Assembly: GCA_043392685.1 (NCBI GenBank)
Contig: JBHZGM010000008.1
Reading direction: 5' to 3' (one strand)
Length of the DNA stretch: 64,000 bases
From: Metapseudomonas sp043392685
GTDB taxonomy: Bacteria; Pseudomonadota; Gammaproteobacteria; Pseudomonadales; Pseudomonadaceae
The translations under genes and the position numbers were made by a program. The notes beneath the pieces are model-generated. The model made no database searches. It had not been told where the DNA came from and worked only from the letters and a program-made list of their open reading frames with translations. Positions 36,657 through 44,929 of the stretch are shown here, in pieces (the stretch's first letter is position 1; the number at the start of each line of letters is the position of its first letter).

Positions 36657-37769
36657 ATGGCAGTCAAGGTTCTGGTGGTGGATGACTCCGGGTTCTTCCG
36701 CCGCCGTGTCACGGAAATCCTTTCTTCCGACCCCAATATCCAGGTGGTGGGTACCGCCACCAATGGCCGTGAAGGCATTGACCAGGCGCTGGCGCTCAAG
36801 CCCGACGTCATCACCATGGACTACGAGATGCCGATGATGGATGGCATCACCGCGGTGCGGCACATCATGCAGCGCTGCCCGACGCCGGTCCTGATGTTCT
36901 CCTCGCTGACCCACGAAGGCGCCCGCGTCACCCTCGATGCCCTGGATGCCGGTGCGGTGGACTTCCTGCCGAAGAACTTCGAGGACATCTCGCGCACTCC
37001 CGAGAAGGTCAAGCAACTGCTCTGCGAGAAGGTGCACAGCATCGCCCGCAGCAACCGCCGCTACAGTGCTTTCAGCGCCCCGGCGCAATCAGCCTTTCCG
37101 AGCCCGACGCCGGCCAGCAGCGCCCCGGTGCGTCCGGCCCAGGTCCCGACCCAGCCAAGCCCTGCCGCACCGGCGGCCCCGGCCAGCTCCGCCGCTCCAA
37201 AGCGTAAGGCCTACCGGCTGGTAGCCATCGGCACCTCCACTGGCGGGCCGGTTGCCCTGCAACGCGTGCTCACGCAACTGCCGGCCAATTTCCCGGCGCC
37301 GCTGGTGCTGATCCAGCACATGCCGGCGGCCTTCACCAAGGCCTTCGCCGAGCGCCTGGACAAGCTCTGTCGGATTTCCGTCAAGGAAGCCGAGGACGGC
37401 GACGTGCTGCGTCCGGGCCTGGCCCTGCTGGCGCCCGGCGGCAAGCAGATGATGGTCGACGCCCGTGGCGTGATCCGCATCCTGCCCGGCGACGAGCGCC
37501 TCAACTACAAGCCCTGCGTGGACATCACCTTCGGCTCGGCGGCCAAGTCGTACAACGACAAGGTCCTCGCAGTGGTGCTGACCGGCATGGGCGCCGACGG
37601 CCGTGAAGGCGCGCGCCTGCTGAAGCAGGGCGGCAGCCAGGTCTGGGCCCAGGACGAGGCCAGCTGCGTGATCTACGGCATGCCCATGGCGGTGGTGAAG
37701 GCCAACCTGGCCGACGCCGTCTATAGCCTGGACGACATCGGTCGCCACCTGGTCGAGGCCTGCATGTAA
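36657..37769 (+). CDS. cheB: Chemotaxis methylesterase CheB
   Basis: Removes methyl groups from chemoreceptors for adaptation. The 370 residues have a receiver domain with Asp55 (ITMDYEMPMMDG), a Pro/Ala/Ser-rich linker (about 145-185) and a methylesterase domain with the Ser of GTSTGGP, His of LIQHMP and Asp of GMGADG. I start at the ATG at 36657, ten bases after TAGGAG; the frame extends 16 codons upstream without similarity. No cheR is present in this window. Confidence 0.96.
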   Translation: MAVKVLVVDDSGFFRRRVTEILSSDPNIQVVGTATNGREGIDQALALKPDVITMDYEMPMMDGITAVRHIMQRCPTPVLMFSSLTHEGARVTLDALDAGAVDFLPKNFEDISRTPEKVKQLLCEKVHSIARSNRRYSAFSAPAQSAFPSPTPASSAPVRPAQVPTQPSPAAPAAPASSAAPKRKAYRLVAIGTSTGGPVALQRVLTQLPANFPAPLVLIQHMPAAFTKAFAERLDKLCRISVKEAEDGDVLRPGLALLAPGGKQMMVDARGVIRILPGDERLNYKPCVDITFGSAAKSYNDKVLAVVLTGMGADGREGARLLKQGGSQVWAQDEASCVIYGMPMAVVKANLADAVYSLDDIGRHLVEACM

Positions 37770-37785
37770 TGGAGAAACCCAGGTA

Positions 37786-38526
37786 ATGGACGTACTGAGC
37801 CTCATCGGGGTAATCCTGGCCTTCGTCGCCATCATCGGCGGCAACTACCTCGAAGGCGGCCACGTCACGGCCCTGCTCAACGGGCCGGCGGCGCTGATCG
37901 TCCTGGGCGGCACCCTGGGCGCGGCATTCCTGCAGACGCCGATGAGCGTCTTCAAGCGCGCCCTGGGCATCATCCGCTGGATTCTCTTGCCGCCCCAGGT
38001 GGACCTCCCCGGCGGCATCACCCGCGTGGTCAACTGGAGCATGACCGCGCGCAAGGAAGGCCTGTTGGGCCTGGAACCGGTAGCGGACGGCGAGCCCGAT
38101 CCCTTCGCCCGCAAGGGCCTGCAACTGCTGGTGGATGGCGCCGAGCCGGAGTCCATCCGCAGCATCCTCGAAGTCGACCTCTTCACCCAGGAAGGCCGCG
38201 ATCTTTCGGCCGCCAAGGTGTTCGAGAGCATGGGCGGCTACGCGCCCACCATCGGCATCATCGGCGCCGTGATGGGGCTGATCCACGTCATGGGCAACCT
38301 GGCCGATCCCAGCCAGCTCGGCGGCGGCATCGCCGTGGCCTTCGTCGCCACCATCTACGGCGTCGGTTTCGCCAACCTGCTGCTGCTGCCCATCGGCAAC
38401 AAGCTCAAGTCCATCGCCATGCGCCAGTCGCGTTACCGCGAGATGCTGCTGGAGGGCATCCTGTCCATCGCCGAAGGCGAGAACCCGCGCTCCATCGAAC
38501 TCAAGCTGCAAGGCTTCATGGATTGA
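37786..38526 (+). CDS. motC: Flagellar stator protein MotC (MotA-type)
   Basis: Proton-channel stator subunit of the second Pseudomonas motor pair, which aids motion on surfaces. The 246 residues show four membrane segments (about 1-20, 33-52, 150-170, 183-205) and the cytoplasmic loop that contacts FliG. Conserved channel elements YAPTIGIIGAVMGLIHVMGNL are present near 145-165. Confidence 0.95.
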   Translation: MDVLSLIGVILAFVAIIGGNYLEGGHVTALLNGPAALIVLGGTLGAAFLQTPMSVFKRALGIIRWILLPPQVDLPGGITRVVNWSMTARKEGLLGLEPVADGEPDPFARKGLQLLVDGAEPESIRSILEVDLFTQEGRDLSAAKVFESMGGYAPTIGIIGAVMGLIHVMGNLADPSQLGGGIAVAFVATIYGVGFANLLLLPIGNKLKSIAMRQSRYREMLLEGILSIAEGENPRSIELKLQGFMD

Positions 38527-38536
38527 GGAGCAGGCC

Positions 38537-39469
38537 ATGGCGCGCAGGCGGCATCAGGAAGAACACGAGAATCACGAACGCTGGCTGGTGTCCTACGCGG
38601 ATTTCATCACCCTGCTGTTCGCCTTCTTCGTGGTGATGTACTCCATCTCCTCGATCAACGAAGGCAAGTACAAGATCCTCTCGGAAACCCTGGTGGGCGT
38701 GTTCAACCAGCCGGACCGCTCGCTCAAGCCGATCCCGGTGGGCGAGGAGAAGCCTCGCACCACCGAGCCGGATCGTTCCATGGCCGAGGAGAGCGAGCGC
38801 ACCCAGACGTCGATCGACGACCCGGGCGCCGATCCGCTGCAGGAGATCGCGCAGAGCATGCGTGATGCCTTCGGCGACCTGATCGACTCCGACCAGGTGA
38901 ACGTGCGCGGCAATGAACTCTGGGTGGAGATCGAAATGAACTCCAGCCTGCTGTTCCCCAGCGGCGACGCCATTCCCGATGACGCCGCATTCAGCCTGAT
39001 CGAGAGGGTCGCCAGGATTCTGGCGCCCTACGACAACCCGGTGCATGTGGAAGGCTTCACCGACAACCTGCCCATCGCCACCTCGAAGTTCCCCTCCAAC
39101 TGGGAGTTGTCCACGGCCCGCGCCGCCAGCATCGTGCGCATGCTGGCGATGGATGGCGTGGCACCGGGCCGCCTGGCAGCGGTGGGTTACGGCGAGTTCC
39201 AGCCGGTAGCGGACAACGCCACCGCCGAAGGGCGCGCGCGCAACCGCCGTGTGGTGCTGGTGATTTCCCGCAACCTCGATGTGCGCCGCAGCGTGAGCGG
39301 TGTCGGCAGTGCCCATGCGAAACCGGATGCCGCGTTGAAGAGGGCTGGCACGCAACCTGCACCAGCAGCGCCAGCACAGGCCCCGGTAACGGGTGCCGTC
39401 AATTCCCCGTCACCGGCCCACCAGGGGCCGGCGAAGAGTCTCGGTGCAGCCGCGCAGCCGGGAGGATGA
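38537..39469 (+). CDS. motD: Flagellar stator protein MotD (MotB-type)
   Basis: Partner of MotC. The 310 residues have a basic cytoplasmic tail, one membrane helix with the proton-carrying Asp22 (SYADFITLLFAFFVVMYSIS), a plug or linker, and an OmpA-type peptidoglycan-binding domain (about 135-260; VEGFTDNLPIATSKFPSNWELSTARAASIVR). The tail after 270 is Ala/Pro-rich. The stop overlaps an unused ATG before parC. Confidence 0.95.
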   Translation: MARRRHQEEHENHERWLVSYADFITLLFAFFVVMYSISSINEGKYKILSETLVGVFNQPDRSLKPIPVGEEKPRTTEPDRSMAEESERTQTSIDDPGADPLQEIAQSMRDAFGDLIDSDQVNVRGNELWVEIEMNSSLLFPSGDAIPDDAAFSLIERVARILAPYDNPVHVEGFTDNLPIATSKFPSNWELSTARAASIVRMLAMDGVAPGRLAAVGYGEFQPVADNATAEGRARNRRVVLVISRNLDVRRSVSGVGSAHAKPDAALKRAGTQPAPAAPAQAPVTGAVNSPSPAHQGPAKSLGAAAQPGG

Positions 39470-39474
39470 AGAAG

Positions 39475-40263
39475 ATGAGAGTCTGGGCAGTAGCCAACCA
39501 AAAAGGTGGAGTCGGCAAGACCACCACATCCATCGCCCTCGCGGGCCTGCTGGCCGATGCCGGCAAGCGCGTCGTGGTGGTCGACCTCGACCCCCACGGG
39601 TCGATGACCAGCTATTTCGGGCATGACCCGGACACCCTGGAGCACAGCTGCTTCGACCTGTTCCTGCATCAGGGCGGGGTGCCCGATGGCCTGCCGCGCG
39701 AACTGCTGCTGCAGACCAGCCACGAACGCATTTCCCTGCTGCCCTCCAGCACCGCGCTGGCCACCCTGGAGCGCCAGTCGCCGGGGCAGAACGGCCTCGG
39801 CCTGGTGATCGCCAAGAGCCTGGCGCAGCTCTGGCAGCAGTTCGACCACGCCATCATCGACAGCCCGCCATTGCTCGGCGTGCTCATGGTCAACGCGCTG
39901 GCGGCCAGCCAGCAGCTGGTGATCCCGGTACAGACCGAATTCCTCGCGGTGAAGGGCCTGGAGCGCATGGTCAGCACCCTGGGCATGGTCAACCGCTCGC
40001 GCAAGCAGGCGCTGCCCTACACCATAGTGCCGACCCTGTTCGACCGCCGCACCCAGGCCTCGCTCAGCACCCTCAAGGTGCTGCGCAACAACTACCCGGA
40101 GAACCTCTGGCAGGCCTACATCCCGGTGGACACCCGCCTGCGGGATGCCAGCCGCGCCGGCGTCACGCCGTCCCAGTACGATGCCAACAGCCGTGGCGTG
40201 ATCGCCTACCGCGCCCTGCTCAAGCATCTGCTCAGCCAGCAGCTGGCTGCCCAGGTGGCCTGA
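39475..40263 (+). CDS. parC: ParA-like ATPase ParC for polar chemotaxis arrays
   Basis: ParA/MinD-family ATPase that helps position the chemosensory array at the pole with ParP. The 262 residues have Walker A NQKGGVGKTTT at 9-19 and the DLDPHG switch. I start at 39475, nine bases after GGAGG; the ATG at 39466 abuts that site and overlaps the motD stop. Homologues in Vibrio and P. aeruginosa (PA1462) lie in the same place. It does not sit with a parB gene, so chromosome partition is unlikely. Confidence 0.87.
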   Translation: MRVWAVANQKGGVGKTTTSIALAGLLADAGKRVVVVDLDPHGSMTSYFGHDPDTLEHSCFDLFLHQGGVPDGLPRELLLQTSHERISLLPSSTALATLERQSPGQNGLGLVIAKSLAQLWQQFDHAIIDSPPLLGVLMVNALAASQQLVIPVQTEFLAVKGLERMVSTLGMVNRSRKQALPYTIVPTLFDRRTQASLSTLKVLRNNYPENLWQAYIPVDTRLRDASRAGVTPSQYDANSRGVIAYRALLKHLLSQQLAAQVA

Positions 40264-40350
40264 GATGGCGCGTGTCGTCGATCGCCGCGGCTCAAGTGAA
40301 GGATGCCGCCTGCCGATAGGCTCTACAGATCAATCCCGTGGGTTTCCAAC

Positions 40351-41205
40351 ATGAGTCGTCCCGTCGCCACCGCCACCCGCCCGCAACTGGCCCTGCAGTC
40401 GTACCTGGATGCACTGTTGCACGAGGCGTCGGTCGAATTGTCCGAAAGCATCAGCCGGGAAGAATTCGAAGCCGCGGTGCTGGAGGAGCAGGTTCGTGAT
40501 GCTCGCCTGACCCGCGTGCTGGCCGAGGCGCCCCTGCTGGCGCCCGAGCCGCCGCCCGAGCCTGTGCTGGCCGCCGAACCGGAAGTGGAACCGCTGCTGG
40601 TGCTGGAGCCCGAGTTCCCGACGCCGGTCATGGACGAACCCGAGGCGCCGCCGGTGCTGGCGCGCGTCGAGCCGCTGGTGGAGCTCGGCGTTTCCAACGC
40701 ATCACAGGCCAATGTGCCGCTGCTCGTCGCCGGGGGCCGTCCGGCCTGGGGCGAGGAGCCCTTCGAGTGCCTGCTGTTCGATGTCGCCGGCCTGACCCTG
40801 GCCGTGCCCCTGGTGTCGCTCGGGTCCATCTACGCCCTGGCCGGCCAGGAACTGACGCCGCTCTTCGGGCAGCCCGACTGGTTCCTCGGCATACTGCCGT
40901 GCCAGGCGGGCAACCTGAAGGTGCTCGATACCGCGCGCTGGGTGATGCCCGAGCGCTATCGCGACGACTTCCGCGAAGGCCTGCAGTACGTCATTTCGGT
41001 GCAGGGCTACGAGTGGGGACTGGCGGTGCATCAGGTCAGCCGCTCCATCCGCCTGGACCCGAGTGAAATCAAATGGCGCAGCCAGCGTAGCCACAGGCCC
41101 TGGCTGGCCGGTACCGTGATCGAACACATGTGCGCGCTGCTGGATGTCTCGGCCCTGGCCGAGCTGATCGCCAGCGGCGCGGTCAAGCGCATGTCGCTGA
41201 ATTGA
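40351..41205 (+). CDS. parP: CheW-domain protein ParP
   Basis: A 284-residue protein with an N-terminal segment RPQLALQSYLDALLHEA, an acidic Pro/Glu/Ala-rich middle (about 55-125), and a C-terminal CheW-like domain (about 140-280). In Vibrio, ParP connects ParC to CheA and holds the array at the pole. Start at 40351 is chosen by similarity; the ribosome site is weak, and the frame extends 16 codons upstream. It is placed between parC and cheW. Confidence 0.82.
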   Translation: MSRPVATATRPQLALQSYLDALLHEASVELSESISREEFEAAVLEEQVRDARLTRVLAEAPLLAPEPPPEPVLAAEPEVEPLLVLEPEFPTPVMDEPEAPPVLARVEPLVELGVSNASQANVPLLVAGGRPAWGEEPFECLLFDVAGLTLAVPLVSLGSIYALAGQELTPLFGQPDWFLGILPCQAGNLKVLDTARWVMPERYRDDFREGLQYVISVQGYEWGLAVHQVSRSIRLDPSEIKWRSQRSHRPWLAGTVIEHMCALLDVSALAELIASGAVKRMSLN

Positions 41206-41299
41206 GGGGAGAGGTCCTGCAGGCTGCGGGACCCCATGAACATGACAGCGGGTCAACCCGCGAACGCCGCCCAGGGTGGCTCAAGAGAGGCTAGGGAAC

Positions 41300-41779
41300 A
41301 TGAAGAAATCGTCCGCTCAAGGTGCCGAAGATCCCATCCTGCAATGGGTGACTTTCCGCCTGGACAACGAAACCTACGGCATCAATGTGATGCAGGTGCA
41401 GGAAGTCCTGCGCTACACCGAGATCGCGCCGGTGCCGGGGGCGCCGAGCTACGTGCTCGGCATCATCAACCTGCGCGGCAACGTGGTGACCGTGATCGAC
41501 ACCCGCCAGCGCTTCGGCCTCGGCCCGGCGCCGGTCACCGATAACACCCGCATCGTCATCATCGAGGCCGACAAGCAGGTGGTGGGCATCCTGGTCGACA
41601 GCGTCGCCGAGGTGGTCTACCTGCGCCAGTCCGAGATCGAGACCGCGCCCAACGTCGGCAACGAAGAGTCCGCCAAGTTCATCCAGGGCGTCTGCAACAA
41701 GAACGGCGAACTGCTGATCCTCGTCGAGCTGGAGAAGATGATGAGCGAGGAAGAGTGGTCCGAGCTGGAGAGCATCTGA
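41300..41779 (+). CDS. cheW: Chemotaxis coupling protein CheW
   Basis: Links CheA to chemoreceptors. The 159 residues form a single CheW domain with the family motifs GINVMQVQEVLRYTEIAPVP and GIINLRGNVVTVIDTRQRFGL. The ATG at 41300 follows GAGGCTAGGGAA; eight further in-frame codons upstream are not part of the family. Confidence 0.96.
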   Translation: MKKSSAQGAEDPILQWVTFRLDNETYGINVMQVQEVLRYTEIAPVPGAPSYVLGIINLRGNVVTVIDTRQRFGLGPAPVTDNTRIVIIEADKQVVGILVDSVAEVVYLRQSEIETAPNVGNEESAKFIQGVCNKNGELLILVELEKMMSEEEWSELESI

Positions 41780-41780
41780 G

Positions 41781-42191
41781 TTGATCTGGATTGCACTGCT
41801 CGCGGTGGCCCTCGCCCTGGCCTGCGGGGTTCTGGGCCTGACCTGCCACCGCCTGGCCCAGCGCTTGCGCCAGGAGGTCGAGGCGCAGGCCGCGCGCGAT
41901 GCGGAGCGTGACCAGAAGCTCAAGGAGCTGGGGCGTCGCCTGGAGACCTACCTGGAAGGCAGCGTGCGCATGGGCGAGGAACTCCACGAACTACGCCGCG
42001 TGGTCGCGCCCCTGCCGGACAAGCTGAGCCAGCTCGAGCAGCGCGACCCCGGCAACCTTTCCTTCTCCCAGGCCGCACGCCTGGTGGGGCTCGGCGCCAG
42101 CGTCGACGACCTCACCCAATCCTGCGGCCTGACCCAGGCCGAAGCCGAACTGGTGAGCAGGCTGCACCAGTCCCGCAAGGATCGCGGCTGA
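41781..42191 (+). CDS. DUF2802 membrane-anchored protein after cheW
   Basis: A 136-residue protein with one N-terminal membrane helix (ALLAVALALACGVLGLTC), a coiled-coil stretch (about 24-80) and a C-terminal helical domain (LSFSQAARLVGLGASVDDLTQSCGLTQAEAELVSRLH) that looks like a small helix-turn-helix fold. It starts with TTG one base after the cheW stop. DUF2802 proteins close this operon in many Pseudomonas (PA1465 position). Function is unknown; a role in anchoring or turning over chemotaxis components is only a guess from context. Confidence 0.8.
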   Translation: MIWIALLAVALALACGVLGLTCHRLAQRLRQEVEAQAARDAERDQKLKELGRRLETYLEGSVRMGEELHELRRVVAPLPDKLSQLEQRDPGNLSFSQAARLVGLGASVDDLTQSCGLTQAEAELVSRLHQSRKDRG

Positions 42192-42432
42192 GCCATCCCC
42201 GGCCCCGTCCAGGCGCCCATTCCCGCGGCGCCATCAATGCCTGGATCACCCGGACCTCCAGCGCCTCCGGAAACTGCTCGGCGAGCCGTTCCAGCCATTT
42301 CGGAGTTGTCCGGAAGTGGTTTAGCGCGGAGTGTTCTTAGCCTGTCGTCGGGTCACCCCGGATGCGCCGCGTCCGGGCATGCGGACTGGCCTAAGCTGAA
42401 ATTCCGGGGCTTCTCTCCGGGGAGGTCCGGCG
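42192..42432. other. Gap with a possible minus-strand coding remnant
   Basis: No full gene fits. On the minus strand an open stretch of about 45 codons reads ALNHFRTTPKWLERLAEQF, then PEALEVRVIQALM, with GC-rich third positions, but it has no convincing start or end. It may be the relic of a lost gene or chance. GC-rich palindromes also occur, for example CCCGGATGCG and CTCCGGGGAG near the rhodanese start. Confidence 0.3.
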
Positions 42433-42870
42433 ATGCGTCTACTTCCGATCCTGTTCTTCTGCCTGGTGTCTTGCCTGCAAGCCCAGGAGGCCCCCATGGA
42501 AGTAGAGGGCGCAATGACGGTGAACGTGCTGCAGGCACGTTACCTGTATGAGCGCGGGGTGGTTTTCATCGACGTGCGGCCTACCCGCGAATGGACTTGG
42601 GGCCATATCCACGGTGCCCTGCACTTTGACCTGCTTGGCCGCTTCAACGACCTGGCCCAGCCGCATTGGCCGCGGGAGATGCCGCTGGTGATCTATTGCG
42701 ACAGCGAGGTCTGCCCCCACGGCGCCCATGCGGTGAAGCTGGCCGTGAGCTGGGGCTATCGGCAGGTGTTCTACTTCCGCGAAGGCTATTTCGCCTGGCA
42801 GTTGCTGGACTTCCCGCAAGGCAAGGGTGTGGAGGGCGAGCGGCTGGTGTTCAATCGCACGGCCCCGTGA
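42433..42870 (+). CDS. Exported rhodanese-like protein
   Basis: A 145-residue protein with a short signal peptide (MRLLPILFFCLVSCLQAQ) and one rhodanese domain. The active-site loop is YCDSEVC with the probable catalytic Cys at about residue 94. Key family features include VVFIDVRPTREWTWGHIHGALHF. By family it may handle sulfane sulfur or act as a thiol carrier in the periplasm. The substrate is unknown. Its 3' end overlaps the convergent flhX-like gene by 20 bases. Confidence 0.82.
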   Translation: MRLLPILFFCLVSCLQAQEAPMEVEGAMTVNVLQARYLYERGVVFIDVRPTREWTWGHIHGALHFDLLGRFNDLAQPHWPREMPLVIYCDSEVCPHGAHAVKLAVSWGYRQVFYFREGYFAWQLLDFPQGKGVEGERLVFNRTAP

Positions 42871-43180
42871 GCTGTGGCGCGGCCGGGGAGACGTCGCGCT
42901 CGGCATCCGGGTCGAAGCCGGCCGGGCACTTGCCCTTGAGGTACCAGGCGAAGGCGATGATTTCCGCGATGGTGCGGTAGAGCGCTTCGGGAATCGCGTC
43001 ACCCAGTTCCAGCCGCGCCAGCAGGCGCACCAGTTCGGCGTTTTCGTAGATGGGCACTTCGTACTCGCGGGCGATGGCGAGGATGGCTTCAGCCAGTTCG
43101 TCGTCACCCTTGGCGGTCAGGCTGGGGGCGCTGGCGCCGTCGTAGGACAGGGCGATGGCCTGAAGGGGCTTCCTACTCAT
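42851..43180 (-). CDS. Stand-alone FlhB C-terminal-like protein (FlhX type)
   Basis: A 109-residue soluble protein that aligns with the part of FlhB just after NPTH: AIALSYDGASAPSLTAKGDDELAEAILAIAREYEVPIYENAELVRLLARLELGD compares with the FAVALKYD...GNDFTALKIREIAQDNQVTVLESPALARAVYYSTELDQ region of flhB at 27.4 kb. It has no membrane part and no NPTH cleavage site. Such FlhX proteins can partly replace the FlhB tail in some bacteria. It follows a FliK-like gene, so an export-switch role is plausible but unproven. Confidence 0.82.
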   Translation of the reverse strand: MSRKPLQAIALSYDGASAPSLTAKGDDELAEAILAIAREYEVPIYENAELVRLLARLELGDAIPEALYRTIAEIIAFAWYLKGKCPAGFDPDAERDVSPAAPQLTGPCD

Positions 43181-43238
43181 TGCGGCGCTCTCTCAAATGC
43201 GCAGCCGACAAGGCTGAACGCCTGCAAGGGGGTGGGAA

Positions 43239-44777
43239 TCATGCGGTTTCGTCCACCCAGCGTTGTTCCAGTGACGTGCGCTGCCCGCGCGGTGGTCTGC
43301 CCTGGCTGCAGGCCAGTTCGCCGACGGCAAGGCCGGCCGCCAGCAGGCGGTCGCGCAGGTTCGGCAGTTCGCGGTCGATCAGGCCTGCAGTGTCGGCGCG
43401 CTCCGCCCAGAGCTGGCTGGACAGGCAGCCCTGGACCAGTTGCGCCTGGACCTGCAGCGGCCCCAGCGGTTCCAGGTCGAAGGCCAGTTCGATGCGCCAG
43501 AGGCTTTCCTTGCGCTCGTTCTTTTCCTGCTTGCCATCCTGCTCCTGCTGCAACTTGATCTGCAGCGGCACGATCTCCTGTTGATTGCGCATCGGCACTT
43601 CCAGCTGCCAAGTGGTCAGCAGGTTGCCTTCGGGCGTCACGTGCGTCTGGGCCAGGCTGGAGAGCTGGTGGGTCTGCAGCCGGGAGACGGCGGCGGCGGC
43701 CAGCTTGAGCAGGGTTTCCAGGTCGCCTTCTTCTTCGGCCGTCTGCGCCAGGCGCGAGGGCAGGGGGAAGCTGAGTGCCTGCTGGCGTGCATTGGCCTGG
43801 CCGAGGGCGCCCAGGGCATTGCGGATGAAGGCCGGCAGGGCCTGGGCCATGGCGTTGCTGGTGCCGGTGCCGGGCAGGCTGGTGGGTGTCGGCAGGGCCG
43901 GCAGCAGCTGGGCGATCAGGCGCAGCAGGTTGGCCTTGAAGTCCAGGGGCAGGGCGCCGGCCTGGCCGGCCAGCAGGCGCGATTCCAGCAGCGCGCCGCT
44001 GTTCTCCAGGGCGGCGGCCAGGGCCTTGGGATCGCCGAGCTGGCGGATGTCGGGGAGGGCGCCGAGCAGCTTGTCCATGGCGGCGCGCAGGCTCTCCGGC
44101 AGGTTCTCGCGGCCGGTGGACTGCAAGGCACCGAGCAGGGCATCGAGGGAACCCTGGCGGTTCTGCTGTCCGGCCAGTTGCTGGGTGAGTTCGAGCCGGT
44201 CGAGCTGGGCCGCCAGGGGTAGGAACTGCAGCATCCGGCTGCCCTGCACCTGGGCGCTGAGCAGACTGCCGATGGCCAGCGGACGGGGGCTCTCGATATT
44301 CAGCTGGCTACCGGCCAGCGGGGTATTGAGCAGATTGACCAGCACCTTGTAGACCGCCGCCTGGGCCTTGCCCTGGGTGGCCAGTTCGCTGGATACCACC
44401 TTGCCCTGGAGCAGGGTGCCTACCGGCAGCAGGTCGAGGTCGAGGCTGCCCAGGGCGCGCTCGCCGCCCCTGAGGGCGATGCTCAGGCGGGAATCGGACA
44501 GGGCGGTGACGTTGAGCAGGCTGCCCTGGACCAGAGGGCGCGTGCTGCTGGCTTCCAGGGTGGCCTGGCTGCCGTTGCCCAGGGTCAGCTTGAGCAGGAC
44601 CTGGAAGCTCTGCGCCGTTTCCTTCAGCGCGATGACTTCGGCGTCGGCGCTTTCTCCGGCAGACAGCAGGCCGTCCAGCGGCTGCAGCAGCTTGAGCGCC
44701 ATGTCCGCGGGGTTCTGCGCGGGACGGACGGCGGGCTGGGTCGGAGGGAGAGGGCGCGTACCGCTGATTTCGGTCAT
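43239..44777 (-). CDS. Second FliK-like hook-length control domain protein
   Basis: A 512-residue protein rich in Leu, Ala and Gln. The C-terminal part (about 370-460: LTTWQLEVPMRNQQEIVPLQIKLQ, then WRIELAFDLEPLGPLQVQAQL) resembles the FliK switch domain, while the N-terminal part lacks similarity to FliK at 20.9 kb. I start at 44777 (MTEISGTRPLPP) because the frame upstream is unlike a protein start. Homologues sit before ccmA in other Pseudomonas, from memory, annotated as hook-length control proteins. Function is unknown; together with the downstream FlhX-like gene it may form a FliK-FlhB-like pair. Confidence 0.72.
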   Translation of the reverse strand: MTEISGTRPLPPTQPAVRPAQNPADMALKLLQPLDGLLSAGESADAEVIALKETAQSFQVLLKLTLGNGSQATLEASSTRPLVQGSLLNVTALSDSRLSIALRGGERALGSLDLDLLPVGTLLQGKVVSSELATQGKAQAAVYKVLVNLLNTPLAGSQLNIESPRPLAIGSLLSAQVQGSRMLQFLPLAAQLDRLELTQQLAGQQNRQGSLDALLGALQSTGRENLPESLRAAMDKLLGALPDIRQLGDPKALAAALENSGALLESRLLAGQAGALPLDFKANLLRLIAQLLPALPTPTSLPGTGTSNAMAQALPAFIRNALGALGQANARQQALSFPLPSRLAQTAEEEGDLETLLKLAAAAVSRLQTHQLSSLAQTHVTPEGNLLTTWQLEVPMRNQQEIVPLQIKLQQEQDGKQEKNERKESLWRIELAFDLEPLGPLQVQAQLVQGCLSSQLWAERADTAGLIDRELPNLRDRLLAAGLAVGELACSQGRPPRGQRTSLEQRWVDETA

Positions 44778-44831
44778 GAAAGGGGTTACAACCTGTCGAA
44801 AAAGCTCGCTTCGGGGCTGGGGGTTGGCATG

Positions 44832-44837
44832 TATAAT
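44832..44837 (+). promoter_or_regulatory. Candidate -10 of the ccm operon promoter
   Basis: A perfect TATAAT at 44832-44837 in the divergent gap (44778-44929). The best -35 is a poor TTCGGG about 16 bases upstream, so an activator may be needed. It lies about 93 bases before ccmA. Confidence 0.45.
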
Positions 44838-44929
44838 GCGGCCCCGTCCGGGCCGGCCACGAACCCTGGAGTTCCCCAGTATAGCGGCCGGCACCTCCCT
44901 GACTTGAATGCATCCCGGGTACCCATGTC

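Noticed and set aside
39475..40263. Chromosome-partition ParA
   Set aside because: No parB or parS beside it; context is chemotaxis, and the sequence fits ParC of the polar array system.
44778..44929. Riboswitch or attenuator before ccmA
   Set aside because: No recognisable conserved riboswitch core or leader peptide was found; only a -10-like TATAAT is convincing.
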